A DNA stretch of 34,710 nt from a bacterium (GCA_021813125.1 JAKALT010000011.1:1-34710); one strand, 5' to 3'. Counted from the first letter of the stretch, positions 8,246-14,430 are shown. Notes: a model not told the origin generated them from the letters alone. Numbers and translations: made by a program.

Positions 8246-8275
8246 ATAATATACTGACTATTTAGTCAGTGTCAA
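8246..8275 (-). promoter_or_regulatory. lexA-RM promoter with embedded palindromic operator
   Basis: On the minus strand, TTGACA (8270-8275) and TATTAT (8246-8251) are 18 bases apart. The spacer holds a perfect inverted repeat, ACTGACTA-TT-TAGTCAGT (8253-8270, given on the plus strand). A protein bound there would block RNA polymerase. The -10 ends six bases before the ATG at 8239, which implies a leaderless mRNA. The LexA-like repressor encoded directly downstream is the obvious candidate to bind. Confidence 0.8.
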
Positions 8276-8290
8276 TAAGGAATTTGGCTA

Positions 8291-8322
8291 ATTTTAGTAC
8301 TTTTGAGAATTTTATTCCAACT
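8291..8322 (-). repeat. Intergenic repeat copy A (promoter-like)
   Basis: These 32 bases are identical to 9100-9131 (copy B). On the minus strand the repeat holds TTGGAA (8315-8320), an 18-base spacer and TAAAAT (8291-8296), so it could be a second promoter upstream of the lexA-RM operon. Copies A and B flank the DUF3800 gene and its RNA as direct repeats. Confidence 0.8.
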
Positions 8323-8357
8323 CGCAGTATTAGATTTATGATTTAGGAATTATGATT

Positions 8358-8386
8358 TTGACAGTTAGGGAATTATTCGGTATAAT
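8358..8386 (+). promoter_or_regulatory. Perfect consensus promoter for the structured RNA
   Basis: TTGACA (8358-8363), 17 bases, TATAAT (8381-8386): both hexamers match consensus and the spacing is optimal. It points away from lexA and towards the end of the DUF3800 gene, with no reading frame after it. The start of transcription should be near 8391-8394. Confidence 0.8.
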
Positions 8387-8393
8387 TCTTAGT

Positions 8394-8466
8394 ACAAAGA
8401 CCTTGTTTCCGAATTGTCACCGTATGGTGCGCGTGTCAAACATTCGTTTGAATAGGAAGCAAGGTC
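8394..8466 (+). ncRNA. Structured small RNA next to DUF3800
   Basis: Directly after a perfect promoter, ~73 bases fold into a three-way structure. The outer 12-pair stem is GACCTTGTTTCC (8399-8410) with GGAAGCAAGGTC (8455-8466), with one G-U pair. The first inner hairpin is CACC-GTAT-GGTG (8418-8429). The second is TCAAAC-ATTC-GTTTGA (8436-8451). No protein is encoded. The RNA ends four bases before the convergent stop of the DUF3800 gene. From memory, several distinct structured RNA motifs have been reported beside DUF3800 genes (named DUF3800 motifs). Whether this matches one of them cannot be tested here. Direction is inferred from the promoter. No U-rich terminator is visible, so the 3' end is uncertain. 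Confidence 0.7.
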
Positions 8467-8469
8467 GAA

Positions 8470-9093
8470 CTATTTAAAGAGCCAAATATCTTCCACCCTT
8501 TTATTTTGTTTAAGTATTTGCAAACATGATTTGTCTTTTCCTTTATAATCTGCTGCGATACAACCCGACACCATATCTGCAAGTTGAATGAGGGTATTTT
8601 GCCTTGAATCTTCGAATTTCAGGTCTTTGAAGATTTTACCCTTTTTGTTGTTTAAGCTTCGGCTTAGGTAAACACGTAACTTATCTCTAATTTCCCTTTC
8701 ACCTCTCTTGTCGAACTTAAGTCTGGCATTTTTTATTTTTCGCTGGCTATGTTTAAGGATCTGCATAATGGCATGGCTGTAAAAATCTTCCTTGTAGCTT
8801 CTAAGTCTGGGACTATAAATTTTATCTTTATCAAAGAGTATTGCCCTTATTTTGTAATCAAAATTCGAAACGGCGTTAAAAAAAGCTTTTTTAAATCGCT
8901 GATCACATTTATTGAACTTGAATTCGAACCGGTCATCTACTTTTAGTTTTCGCCTGAGTTCTTTGATGGCTATAGATGTTTTTTCGGCGTCTAGATAATC
9001 GTTAAAAATAACCAAGGCCACGACAAAAATAGGACTGGAACCACTCTTTGTTTGAAATCCCGGATCGCCGGATTCGTCAATAAAGACAAGCAT
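8470..9093 (-). CDS. DUF3800 protein, predicted RNase H-like fold
   Basis: The 207-residue protein begins with FIDESGDPG (Asp6, Glu7, Asp10) and has QLADMVSG near 170-177 (Asp173), the hallmarks of DUF3800. The acidic pattern resembles RNase H-like nucleases and transposases, but the biochemical role of the family is not established. The middle is very basic (KHSQRKIKNARLKFDKRGER), which fits nucleic acid binding. ATG at 9093 lies six bases after the -10 box of repeat copy B. It converges on the structured RNA at 8394-8466. The pair is flanked by direct repeats, so I read gene plus RNA as one cassette. It may be a defence, toxin or mobile module; this is inference. Confidence 0.85.
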   Translation of the reverse strand: MLVFIDESGDPGFQTKSGSSPIFVVALVIFNDYLDAEKTSIAIKELRRKLKVDDRFEFKFNKCDQRFKKAFFNAVSNFDYKIRAILFDKDKIYSPRLRSYKEDFYSHAIMQILKHSQRKIKNARLKFDKRGEREIRDKLRVYLSRSLNNKKGKIFKDLKFEDSRQNTLIQLADMVSGCIAADYKGKDKSCLQILKQNKRVEDIWLFK

Positions 9094-9099
9094 GAAAAA

Positions 9100-9150
9100 A
9101 TTTTAGTACTTTTGAGAATTTTATTCCAACTAACGTTAAATTTTTTGGGG
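9100..9150 (-). repeat. Intergenic repeat copy B, promoter of DUF3800
   Basis: The first 32 bases (9100-9131) equal copy A exactly. The following ~19 bases (AACGTTAAATTTTTTGGGG) match copy C instead. On the minus strand TTGGAA (9124-9129), 18 bases, and TAAAAT (9100-9105) end six bases before the DUF3800 ATG, so the repeat serves as a leaderless promoter. Confidence 0.8.
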
Positions 9151-9160
9151 TTTTGGGAAA

Positions 9161-9436
9161 TTAGTCGATTTTTAGGGCATAGTTTTGGAAAAGTGTGCTT
9201 AACATTAAGGCATCCTCTGCCAGTTTTTGTTTGTCTTGCTGACCCAGAGTTTGCGGCAGTTTTTTTAATAAATCCCTTACATAAGGTTTCATTTTTTGGA
9301 AATTCAATTCGAGCTGCCTTTTTAGGGCTTCGTCCGAAAATCGCAGGGCTGTTTGTTCGGAACCTTTCCAGTAACCCAGAGCAACTCTTTTGAGATCCAT
9401 TGAAAGAGAAGAAAAGGCAATTTTAGTTTTACTCAT
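9161..9436 (-). CDS. Hypothetical helical protein paired with DUF5674
   Basis: The 91-residue protein is predicted from composition to be all helical: ALGYWKGSEQTALRFSDEAL, then KPYVRDLLKKLPQTLGQQ and ALMLSTLFQNYALKID. No cysteine or membrane segment is present. I do not recognise it. Its ATG at 9436 lies inside the end of the DUF5674 gene (8-base overlap), so the two are translated from one mRNA and may form a two-protein unit, perhaps toxin-antitoxin-like by size and overlap only. Confidence 0.7.
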   Translation of the reverse strand: MSKTKIAFSSLSMDLKRVALGYWKGSEQTALRFSDEALKRQLELNFQKMKPYVRDLLKKLPQTLGQQDKQKLAEDALMLSTLFQNYALKID

Positions 9437-9770
9437 AAATTTCCTTAAAGAAAAATTCCGTCAGTTTTTTATACTTCTCTCTTATTTTAGCATCCTGGAT
9501 TTCGTTGCTGGTATTTTTGTCTTTTGGACGAATGTTAATAAAAGAATTAAAATCTATTTCTTTTGTTTCTAAGTCTATCCCGCCACCCCAGAGATCCGAT
9601 TGCTTTGAGCCTTGTTTCAGGAGAATTTGTTCCGATTCAAAGTGCCTATCGGCTCCTGCAGAACAGATCTCCTGTTCGATGTCGATAACAGTTTTTATGT
9701 AGGATTCAAACGTTTCTTTTAGATTTCCTATTTCTTTTTTTGAAAATGGCGAATTTTTGGTAATAATCAT
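9429..9770 (-). CDS. DUF5674 family protein
   Basis: The 113-residue protein shows the pattern I associate with DUF5674: VVDIE-like VIDIEQEICSAGADRHFESE (29-48), then LLKQGSKQSDLWGGG and a FINIRP block (about 77-82). Function is not known for the family, which is common in CPR genomes. It begins at ATG 9770, and the next gene overlaps its last eight bases. A promoter with an inverted repeat lies at 9795-9824. Identification is from remembered family pattern. Confidence 0.7.
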   Translation of the reverse strand: MIITKNSPFSKKEIGNLKETFESYIKTVIDIEQEICSAGADRHFESEQILLKQGSKQSDLWGGGIDLETKEIDFNSFINIRPKDKNTSNEIQDAKIREKYKKLTEFFFKEIYE

Positions 9771-9794
9771 AATTAGGGGCTGGAAATTACGATA

Positions 9795-9824
9795 ATTTTA
9801 GTCCATTCTGGCAATTCTTGCCAA
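9795..9824 (-). promoter_or_regulatory. Promoter with inverted-repeat operator before DUF5674
   Basis: On the minus strand, TTGGCA (9819-9824), 18 bases, TAAAAT (9795-9800). The perfect inverted repeat TGGCAATTCTTGCCA (9809-9823) covers most of the -35 box and spacer start, where a repressor could bind. The ATG is at 9770, so the leader would be about 17 bases. Confidence 0.55.
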
Positions 9825-9857
9825 TCACTTCAGCGTCTTCAGTATAAACAGTATAAA

Positions 9858-9903
9858 TACTTTTCAGAATTTTATTCCAACTAACGTTAATTTTTTTGGG
9901 GGT
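9858..9903 (-). repeat. Intergenic repeat copy C
   Basis: This copy matches copy B over about 45 bases with a few differences (TACTTTTCAGAATTTTATTC against TACTTTTGAGAATTTTATTC, then AACGTTAATTTTTTTGGGG). It lies between the DUF5674 gene and the coiled-coil gene. On the minus strand TTGGAA (9875-9880) is kept, while the -10 region has changed to TTATAC. Confidence 0.75.
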
Positions 9904-10130
9904 TATGCAGCTTCGAGGGTTGTTATTCGCTCTTCATGATCATCGATTTGTGTTTTTGTACCTTCTAACAAGCTGCGTATATCGGGAATTGCGTCTGTCT
10001 TTTTTTGGACGTCGGCCATGTCCAGGGTAAGTGAATCCAACTTTTCTGTGTGTTCGTCGAGCGTTTTTTTGATAGGTTCTAATTCTTCTTTAAGAATATT
10101 TTTCAGATCTTTTACCGTAATTATATCCAT
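9903..10130 (-). CDS. Small coiled-coil protein
   Basis: A 75-residue acidic protein with heptad-like spacing (DLKNILKEELEPIKKTLDEH, then EKLDSLTLDMADVQKK and THDEERITTL-like end). No enzyme motif. ATG at 10130 is preferred over ATG 10139, because the -10 box AATAAT (10138-10143) overlaps the first ATG and lies seven bases before the second. Similar short coiled coils are common in CPR and phage genomes. Function unknown. Confidence 0.7.
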   Translation of the reverse strand: MDIITVKDLKNILKEELEPIKKTLDEHTEKLDSLTLDMADVQKKTDAIPDIRSLLEGTKTQIDDHEERITTLEAA

Positions 10131-10137
10131 GGAAACC

Positions 10138-10166
10138 ATTATTGTTTATGAAAATAAAAGAGTCAA
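10138..10166 (-). promoter_or_regulatory. Leaderless promoter deciding the start of the coiled-coil gene
   Basis: TTGACT (10161-10166), 17 bases, AATAAT (10138-10143), then seven bases to the ATG at 10130. The upstream ATG at 10139 overlaps the -10 and could not be transcribed from this promoter. Confidence 0.6.
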
Positions 10167-10185
10167 GCGGGTTTGATGCCAAGTT

Positions 10186-11103
10186 TTAGGGTGTGGGGTT
10201 TGAAAGAGTGTTTATATCAAATTCGGGATTGACGGAAACATTAAACGCTTCTTTAAATTTTGGCGGCATTGGCAATTCGGCCGCTTTGGCGTTGGCCTCC
10301 TGTGTTCGTTCGATATCTTTACCGCGTTTTCTCAATGCTACCCAAGCTGCAACACCTGTAACCGTTAACAGCCCCGGAATATCTGAACTTACCGTATGCG
10401 GTAAACCGCTTTGTGCTATGTCTGCCGCATTCCATCCGGCACTAAAGAGAGTTGACCAGCTTACTACAGGTTGAAGTCGTGGCAGGAGCTTCTTGCTGTT
10501 TGCGTCGAAGTCCTTTAAATGCTGCGTGTAGTGAAGGGTTGACCGGATTAGAGCCTGCTTTATTCTTCTTTTATTCATCTCGTCAATAAACTGTGCAACC
10601 TGTTGGGGCCCGATGTCTTTTAGGTATTTTCCTAATTTTTCGGCATTATGTGTTTTAGGATTTGCTTGAGGCAAAACATTGTTTAGCCAGAATAAAATTT
10701 CCTGCTCGGGATTTTTGACCTTGCTTAAATGGACGTATTCGAGTGCTGAAGTTTTGGTTTCTATGTAAGATGCATAGTGATGTCCCATATACAAAAATAA
10801 CGTTCTTTTACCGCTGCGACTTCTCCTTGAAAGGCTTGCGGGTTGTGGTTGCATATATATATGCCGTCTGCCGTGTTCCCTTTTAATTCTTCTGACTGTT
10901 GCCACATCCGGTGAAATCGCAACGTTGAGCTTTTCTATTTGTTCGTCGGTTAAGCCGAAATCACTTAGAGCCTCGCCCAATATTTTGGCATCCACGGAAA
11001 CAATAAAGGGGCGTGAAGGGTCTTGGTAACCTCCCTGATAAATTAAATAAGGGACAGGCGACTTGCCGTTCCTTTTTTCGGGTGTTGGGCCTGGTCTTTC
11101 CAT
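10186..11103 (-). CDS. Hypothetical protein, 305 residues
   Basis: I do not recognise this protein. The N-terminal part (1-130) has short beta-like stretches (PFIVSVDAKI, RTLFLYMGHHY) and a basic patch (RRIKREHGRRHIYMQPQPAS, then SRRSRSGKR). The middle is helical. A weak hydrophobic stretch (about 240-262, PGLLTVTGVAAWVAL) may be a membrane or buried helix. It is not followed by membrane-protein features, so it is probably soluble or peripheral. ATG at 11103 is supported by a promoter eight bases upstream. It is transcribed in the same direction as the riboswitch-controlled gene behind it, with a 68-base gap. Confidence 0.7.
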   Translation of the reverse strand: MERPGPTPEKRNGKSPVPYLIYQGGYQDPSRPFIVSVDAKILGEALSDFGLTDEQIEKLNVAISPDVATVRRIKREHGRRHIYMQPQPASLSRRSRSGKRTLFLYMGHHYASYIETKTSALEYVHLSKVKNPEQEILFWLNNVLPQANPKTHNAEKLGKYLKDIGPQQVAQFIDEMNKRRIKQALIRSTLHYTQHLKDFDANSKKLLPRLQPVVSWSTLFSAGWNAADIAQSGLPHTVSSDIPGLLTVTGVAAWVALRKRGKDIERTQEANAKAAELPMPPKFKEAFNVSVNPEFDINTLSNPTP

Positions 11104-11111
11104 AGAGGCGA

Positions 11112-11140
11112 ATTATAAACAATTTTTTGTTTGCAGGCAA
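11112..11140 (-). promoter_or_regulatory. Leaderless promoter of the 305-residue protein gene
   Basis: TTGCCT (11135-11140), 17 bases, TATAAT (11112-11117), then eight bases to the ATG at 11103. Confidence 0.65.
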
Positions 11141-11171
11141 ACTATAGGATGAGGAAAGAAAATTTTTGTTA

Positions 11172-11480
11172 TTAAGCCAGGTTTTCTTCTCCCCTTTCAT
11201 AAAAACTTATAGAGACGTAGTTTGCGGTTTTGCCGATGAGATTGAGTTCATCTTGCAAAGCATTTGTTACTTCGTCTTCTCCTTCGACTCTAAAGGCTAC
11301 TATCCTTTTCAAAAAATCCGGCGTGTGCAAAATTCCTTCGAAAACACAATGTTGGAAGCTGATTCCTGTCCCTGTTCCAATTAGCTTTAAACCTTCGGGC
11401 ACTTCGCCATCTATTATCTCAAGCGTTTTTGTGGTCCATTCATGTTCACGGCTTAAATAATGATATTTATGCTCCGGCAT
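11172..11480 (-). CDS. Small protein of unknown function under SAM riboswitch control
   Basis: The 102-residue soluble protein has mixed helix and strand: HEWTTKTLEIIDGEVPEGLK (14-33), then IGTGTGISFQHCVFEGI and a long segment ending YVSISFYERGEENLA. There are no membrane helices, so it is not a transporter by itself, and I see no methyltransferase or methionine-synthesis motif. A strong Shine-Dalgarno site (AGGAGGTG, 11485-11492) lies four bases before ATG 11480. This is preceded by a terminator hairpin and a SAM-I aptamer, so it should be expressed when SAM is low. That links it to methionine or SAM supply. The family is not recognised. Confidence 0.75.
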   Translation of the reverse strand: MPEHKYHYLSREHEWTTKTLEIIDGEVPEGLKLIGTGTGISFQHCVFEGILHTPDFLKRIVAFRVEGEDEVTNALQDELNLIGKTANYVSISFYERGEENLA

Positions 11481-11519
11481 TTTTCACCTCCTTTTTATTT
11501 GGAAAGAGGCTTTTGCCGT

Positions 11520-11547
11520 AAAAAACCTCTTTGAAAAAAGAGGTTTT
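11520..11547 (-). terminator. Expression-platform terminator of the SAM riboswitch
   Basis: A perfect 11-pair stem, AAAACCTCTTT (11522-11532) with AAAGAGGTTTT (11537-11547), has a four-base loop. On the minus strand it is followed by Ts that continue the stem's T run. It sits between the SAM aptamer and the Shine-Dalgarno site of the 102-residue gene. On the plus strand it is followed by TTTTGCTTTTT, so it may also work for transcripts coming the other way. Confidence 0.8.
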
Positions 11548-11554
11548 GCTTTTT

Positions 11555-11668
11555 GTCTTAGACCTAATCTTTCCAAAATGGTTGGATTTGGCACCGTGGT
11601 TTTTACTCGGTTGCCGGATGGGTCACAGGGCCAATTCCCTCACCATCACTCTAGATTTATTAAGTTGT
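11555..11668 (-). promoter_or_regulatory. SAM-I (S-box) riboswitch
   Basis: Read on the minus strand, the region shows the S-box core in order. TCTAGAGTGATGG leads into GAGGGAATTGGCCC, then CCGGCAACC, a variable loop, CGGTGCCAAATCC and GGAAAGATTAGG. Possible P1 pairing is AATCT with AGATT, extended by CTTA with TAAG. The terminator follows directly. In this class SAM binding favours the terminator, so the downstream gene is on when SAM is low. An extended -10 (TGCTATAAT) is placed to start transcription at the 5' edge of the aptamer. A covariance model search would confirm the exact ends. Confidence 0.9.
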
Positions 11669-11674
11669 ACTTAG

Positions 11675-11683
11675 ATTATAGCA
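11675..11683 (-). promoter_or_regulatory. Extended -10 promoter of the riboswitch transcript
   Basis: TGCTATAAT on the minus strand, with no good -35 box at 17-18 bases. It would start RNA near 11668, just before the aptamer. Confidence 0.6.
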
Positions 11684-11712
11684 TGTTCTTTGAGATCGTG
11701 TAGATAAGCGAA

Positions 11713-11742
11713 TTGACTTGGTTGATAGCCCTATAGTATAAT
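11713..11742 (+). promoter_or_regulatory. Leaderless promoter of the twin-arginine protein gene
   Basis: TTGACT (11713-11718), 18 bases, TATAAT (11737-11742), then seven bases to the ATG at 11750. It is divergent from the riboswitch promoter. Confidence 0.75.
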
Positions 11743-11749
11743 TCTCCCC

Positions 11750-13054
11750 ATGGCTGAACGAGTGGAAACTACTTCCGTGAGGCAAGTGAGCCGCAGAGGT
11801 TTTTTAAGGTTAATTCCAAAAGCTGTGGGCGCAGGGGCTTTTGCTCTTGGTGCCGCGGCAATTCCAGACGTCAACGAAAGGCTGAGATCTTACAATAGAA
11901 GCGATTTGATAACACCCGTTTACGGGAAGCATGATACCGGTTTTGCCGGTGAGATGAAACAATACAGTTTACAGCTTGAGGGTTCGAACGGCGGCCGATT
12001 GAGTGATACGCACATGTGGTCGGATAACGTAAGACGTGAGCTTGAACAGCTTAAGCCGGGCGTTATTGCGATCGACAGCTTTGGCTACACGCAATTAGAC
12101 CCCAATTTTTCAACGGTTAATGAATATTTTTGGTATGGGCTTCCCGGTGACCCGTTTTCCCTAAAGAGGACCGGTGAACTCTCAATTTTGGCTGCCGACT
12201 TGCCTTTCGGGGTACTTGTAGATTACAAGAAAAACAAATATACCTATCAGGCAAAAGATCCGATTGGTGCCAGGGTGCTTCAGGCAGCAGTTGATCATTA
12301 CGAAAAGTCCAACGGTGTAGGCATTGAAGCTGACATTAATTACATGGTTGCAGAGGACAAAGTTGGCTCTTACATAGACAGACAACGCACGGAATTTATG
12401 GTTTCCGCTTTTGGCGTAGGCGGCCTGTCACTGGCATATCTGGCTGCCCATCCGGCAATTTTTCAACATAAAATGCCCAGAAGGCAAGCATTGAAAATCG
12501 GTGCTATAGGTTTGGCAGGTCTTGCCAATAGCGCAAGGGTTAGCGCACTTTATACTTTTAATACTGAAGAGGCTTTATATAATCCTGCTTTTGCCCCTGT
12601 TTCGGCAATACCAGAAATTACGGATCATGCACTCAAACTTGAGAAGTATGATCTTTTTAGGAATGCACTGATTGCTGCAAAGTTGGATGAGGCTACAGCC
12701 CAAGCCGATGGAAGCCACAAAAAGGGTGTTGCTGTAATGGGTTGGGGTCACGGACTTGTTGAATCGGTTTGGAATAATCCAAAAGAAAGAGAACGGATTA
12801 TAAAGGGTGTTTTGCGGGATATTTTTTCCGATTTGGCACAGGACAAGCCAAGCGAGGAAGACAGACGCCAAATGCTTGGTGCGGTGATACAGCTTTACGG
12901 CACAATGGCCAGATATGATATTGGAGACGCCCCATCGGAGATGACAGTTGAAGGCTTAAAGAAAAGCATTACCAATAGTGTTGATTCGGTTTGCTTTTCG
13001 ATTTCGGATATGGCAAAAGAAGCCGCGATTGACGTCGGTTTTGTTGAGAAATAG
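11750..13054 (+). CDS. Protein with a twin-arginine signal-like N-terminus
   Basis: The 434-residue protein begins with SRRGFLRLIPKAVGAGAFALG (15-35), a good Tat signal peptide. A second, internal stretch, MPRRQALKIGAIGLAGLANS, follows a membrane-like segment (about 217-238). This resembles two signal-like segments in one chain, or a membrane anchor pair. The rest has conserved-looking blocks LKPGVIAIDSFGY, LAADLPFGVLVDYK and GVAVMGWGHGLVESVW. The last one faintly recalls TraB/PrgY-type GHxxG segments, but I would not assign it. No TatC gene is in the window. The start is fixed by the promoter seven bases upstream. It converges on the methyltransferase gene. Confidence 0.7.
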   Translation: MAERVETTSVRQVSRRGFLRLIPKAVGAGAFALGAAAIPDVNERLRSYNRSDLITPVYGKHDTGFAGEMKQYSLQLEGSNGGRLSDTHMWSDNVRRELEQLKPGVIAIDSFGYTQLDPNFSTVNEYFWYGLPGDPFSLKRTGELSILAADLPFGVLVDYKKNKYTYQAKDPIGARVLQAAVDHYEKSNGVGIEADINYMVAEDKVGSYIDRQRTEFMVSAFGVGGLSLAYLAAHPAIFQHKMPRRQALKIGAIGLAGLANSARVSALYTFNTEEALYNPAFAPVSAIPEITDHALKLEKYDLFRNALIAAKLDEATAQADGSHKKGVAVMGWGHGLVESVWNNPKERERIIKGVLRDIFSDLAQDKPSEEDRRQMLGAVIQLYGTMARYDIGDAPSEMTVEGLKKSITNSVDSVCFSISDMAKEAAIDVGFVEK

Positions 13055-13081
13055 GTTTTTGGGTTTATGCCAGGTTTTGGG

Positions 13082-13834
13082 TTATTTTTGTAATTTGTAG
13101 ACTACGCGATGGCGGGTTACGACAATGCCTTTTTTCGTTTGAGACTTTTTAATATACTCTTTTAAATATTTGACGTCTTTTTTGGTGTTATAGTCTTCAA
13201 AAATCGGTACACCTTGTAAGAATGTATCCAGTTCCTGATAATTGGGGTAATATTCCTCGTAATAAAAATCTTTTGCAGATATTATTTTGAAGCCGAGTTT
13301 TTTAAATTCCAAAATGTTCTTCTTGAGGCGTGATTTGTCCCAATTACCGTAGTTTTGGCCGCGGCCAAAAGTCTCCTTTAATTCTTTTACGTCTTTTTCT
13401 CCTATTCCAATTTCCAGATAATAACCGCCTTTTTTGAGTATTCGATAGAATTCTTTATAAAAGCTTGGACCCCTGCGGTTTATGGCAATATCGAATTTAG
13501 AGTTTGGAAACGGAATTTTTTGGGCATCTGCAAAGATAAATTCTAAATTTTTGATTTTTGCGCCCTTTTGCTTTTGGGTAGCGATTTTTAGTAGTTGCTT
13601 TGAGTTGTCTATACCGATAATTTTATTAAAATAGTGGCTGAGATCGTGGGTGAATTTGCCGTCTCCGCAACCTATGTCCAAGACTATTTTTTGAGCCGAT
13701 GAAAGTTTGAGGATTTCACTTTTAAAAACTTTTTCCGGATCGGCTTTTGGGTAGACAGAAGTATATTTGGGTTTATTTGTTCCAAATGCGTAACCACCAA
13801 ATTTTTTGCCGATTTTGTCGTAGAAATTTACCAT
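13082..13834 (-). CDS. Class I SAM-dependent methyltransferase
   Basis: The 250-residue protein has the Rossmann SAM-binding motif VLDIGCGDGKFTHDL (51-65). Motif II-like IIGIDNSKQLL and NLEFIFADAQKIPFPNSKFD follow, the Methyltransf_11/25 pattern. An ILKKGGYYLEIGIGEKD block follows. The substrate is unknown; the YDKIGKKFGGY start is often seen in free-standing metabolite or lipid methyltransferases. ATG at 13834. A TTTACA/TATAAT promoter lies at 13847-13874, 12 bases upstream. Confidence 0.85.
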   Translation of the reverse strand: MVNFYDKIGKKFGGYAFGTNKPKYTSVYPKADPEKVFKSEILKLSSAQKIVLDIGCGDGKFTHDLSHYFNKIIGIDNSKQLLKIATQKQKGAKIKNLEFIFADAQKIPFPNSKFDIAINRRGPSFYKEFYRILKKGGYYLEIGIGEKDVKELKETFGRGQNYGNWDKSRLKKNILEFKKLGFKIISAKDFYYEEYYPNYQELDTFLQGVPIFEDYNTKKDVKYLKEYIKKSQTKKGIVVTRHRVVYKLQK

Positions 13835-13846
13835 GAGATGACTTAC

Positions 13847-13874
13847 ATTATACTAAATCGTTTTTTGGTGTAAA
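13847..13874 (-). promoter_or_regulatory. Promoter of the class I methyltransferase gene
   Basis: TTTACA (13869-13874), 16 bases, TATAAT (13847-13852); the ATG at 13834 is 12 bases downstream, giving a leader of about five bases. Confidence 0.6.
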
Positions 13875-13891
13875 CACTCCAGTTATTAACT

Positions 13892-14383
13892 TTAAATTTC
13901 GAGTGCTTTTATGAGTTCCGGCGGGACTTTTGACATTTTTTGTTCCTTGTAAGCCTGGGTAATTTCGGTATCTTGGTGCGGGAGTTTTGGCTCGTGGAAA
14001 GGTTCGCCCGTATCCCCCACTAAGGATAGGATTTTTGCCATGTTGCCGGAAAACGGCTGGTCTTTTTTCCCGGGCGGGCAATTATCTTCCAATCCCTGCA
14101 GGTACTGCTTAACGGGTTGAAAGTGTCCGTTTTTTGCCTCGTCCAGCGCAATTTTCATTGCTTCCTGGTCGGCCAGTTCCAGGTCGTTGTCATATGGTTC
14201 TATTCCCGGTTCAAATTCGGCAGCAACCGCATGGTAAATTCTAGCCTGAATGTCTGCCTGCAGGCGATAGAAGAGGCAGGTTGCCGCTAAATGTTGGGCT
14301 TCGTGCCTGGTGAGTGAAGTGGCAGCTTCTATTGTTTCGGCAGCCCTTTTGTGTGCAAAAACAGCGATATCGAAATTTTCCAA
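13892..14383 (-). CDS. Hypothetical protein, 163 residues
   Basis: I do not recognise the protein. It is mostly helical, with HKRAAETIEAATSLTRHEAQH near the N-terminus and an acidic, proline-rich second half that looks disordered (EDNCPPGKKDQPFSGN; EPFHEPKLPHQDTE). The only in-frame start is TTG at 14383; a stop lies seven codons upstream of it. A promoter (TTGCTC/TAAAAT) lies at 14431-14459, so the mRNA would have a ~45-base leader. That leader contains an ATG in another frame. A missed frameshift near 14380 that restores an ATG start is possible. Confidence 0.6.
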   Translation of the reverse strand: MENFDIAVFAHKRAAETIEAATSLTRHEAQHLAATCLFYRLQADIQARIYHAVAAEFEPGIEPYDNDLELADQEAMKIALDEAKNGHFQPVKQYLQGLEDNCPPGKKDQPFSGNMAKILSLVGDTGEPFHEPKLPHQDTEITQAYKEQKMSKVPPELIKALEI

Positions 14384-14430
14384 GCAACTTTTTGGGGTTC
14401 GTGCTCGTTCATACTACTATTTGAATGGCT

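Noticed and set aside
8399-8466. Hairpin as a simple terminator of the DUF3800 gene
   Set aside because: On the minus strand there is no U tract after it, and a perfect promoter on the plus strand reads into it.
11750-13054. TraB/PrgY family assignment
   Set aside because: Only a faint GHG segment matches; the remaining motifs do not.
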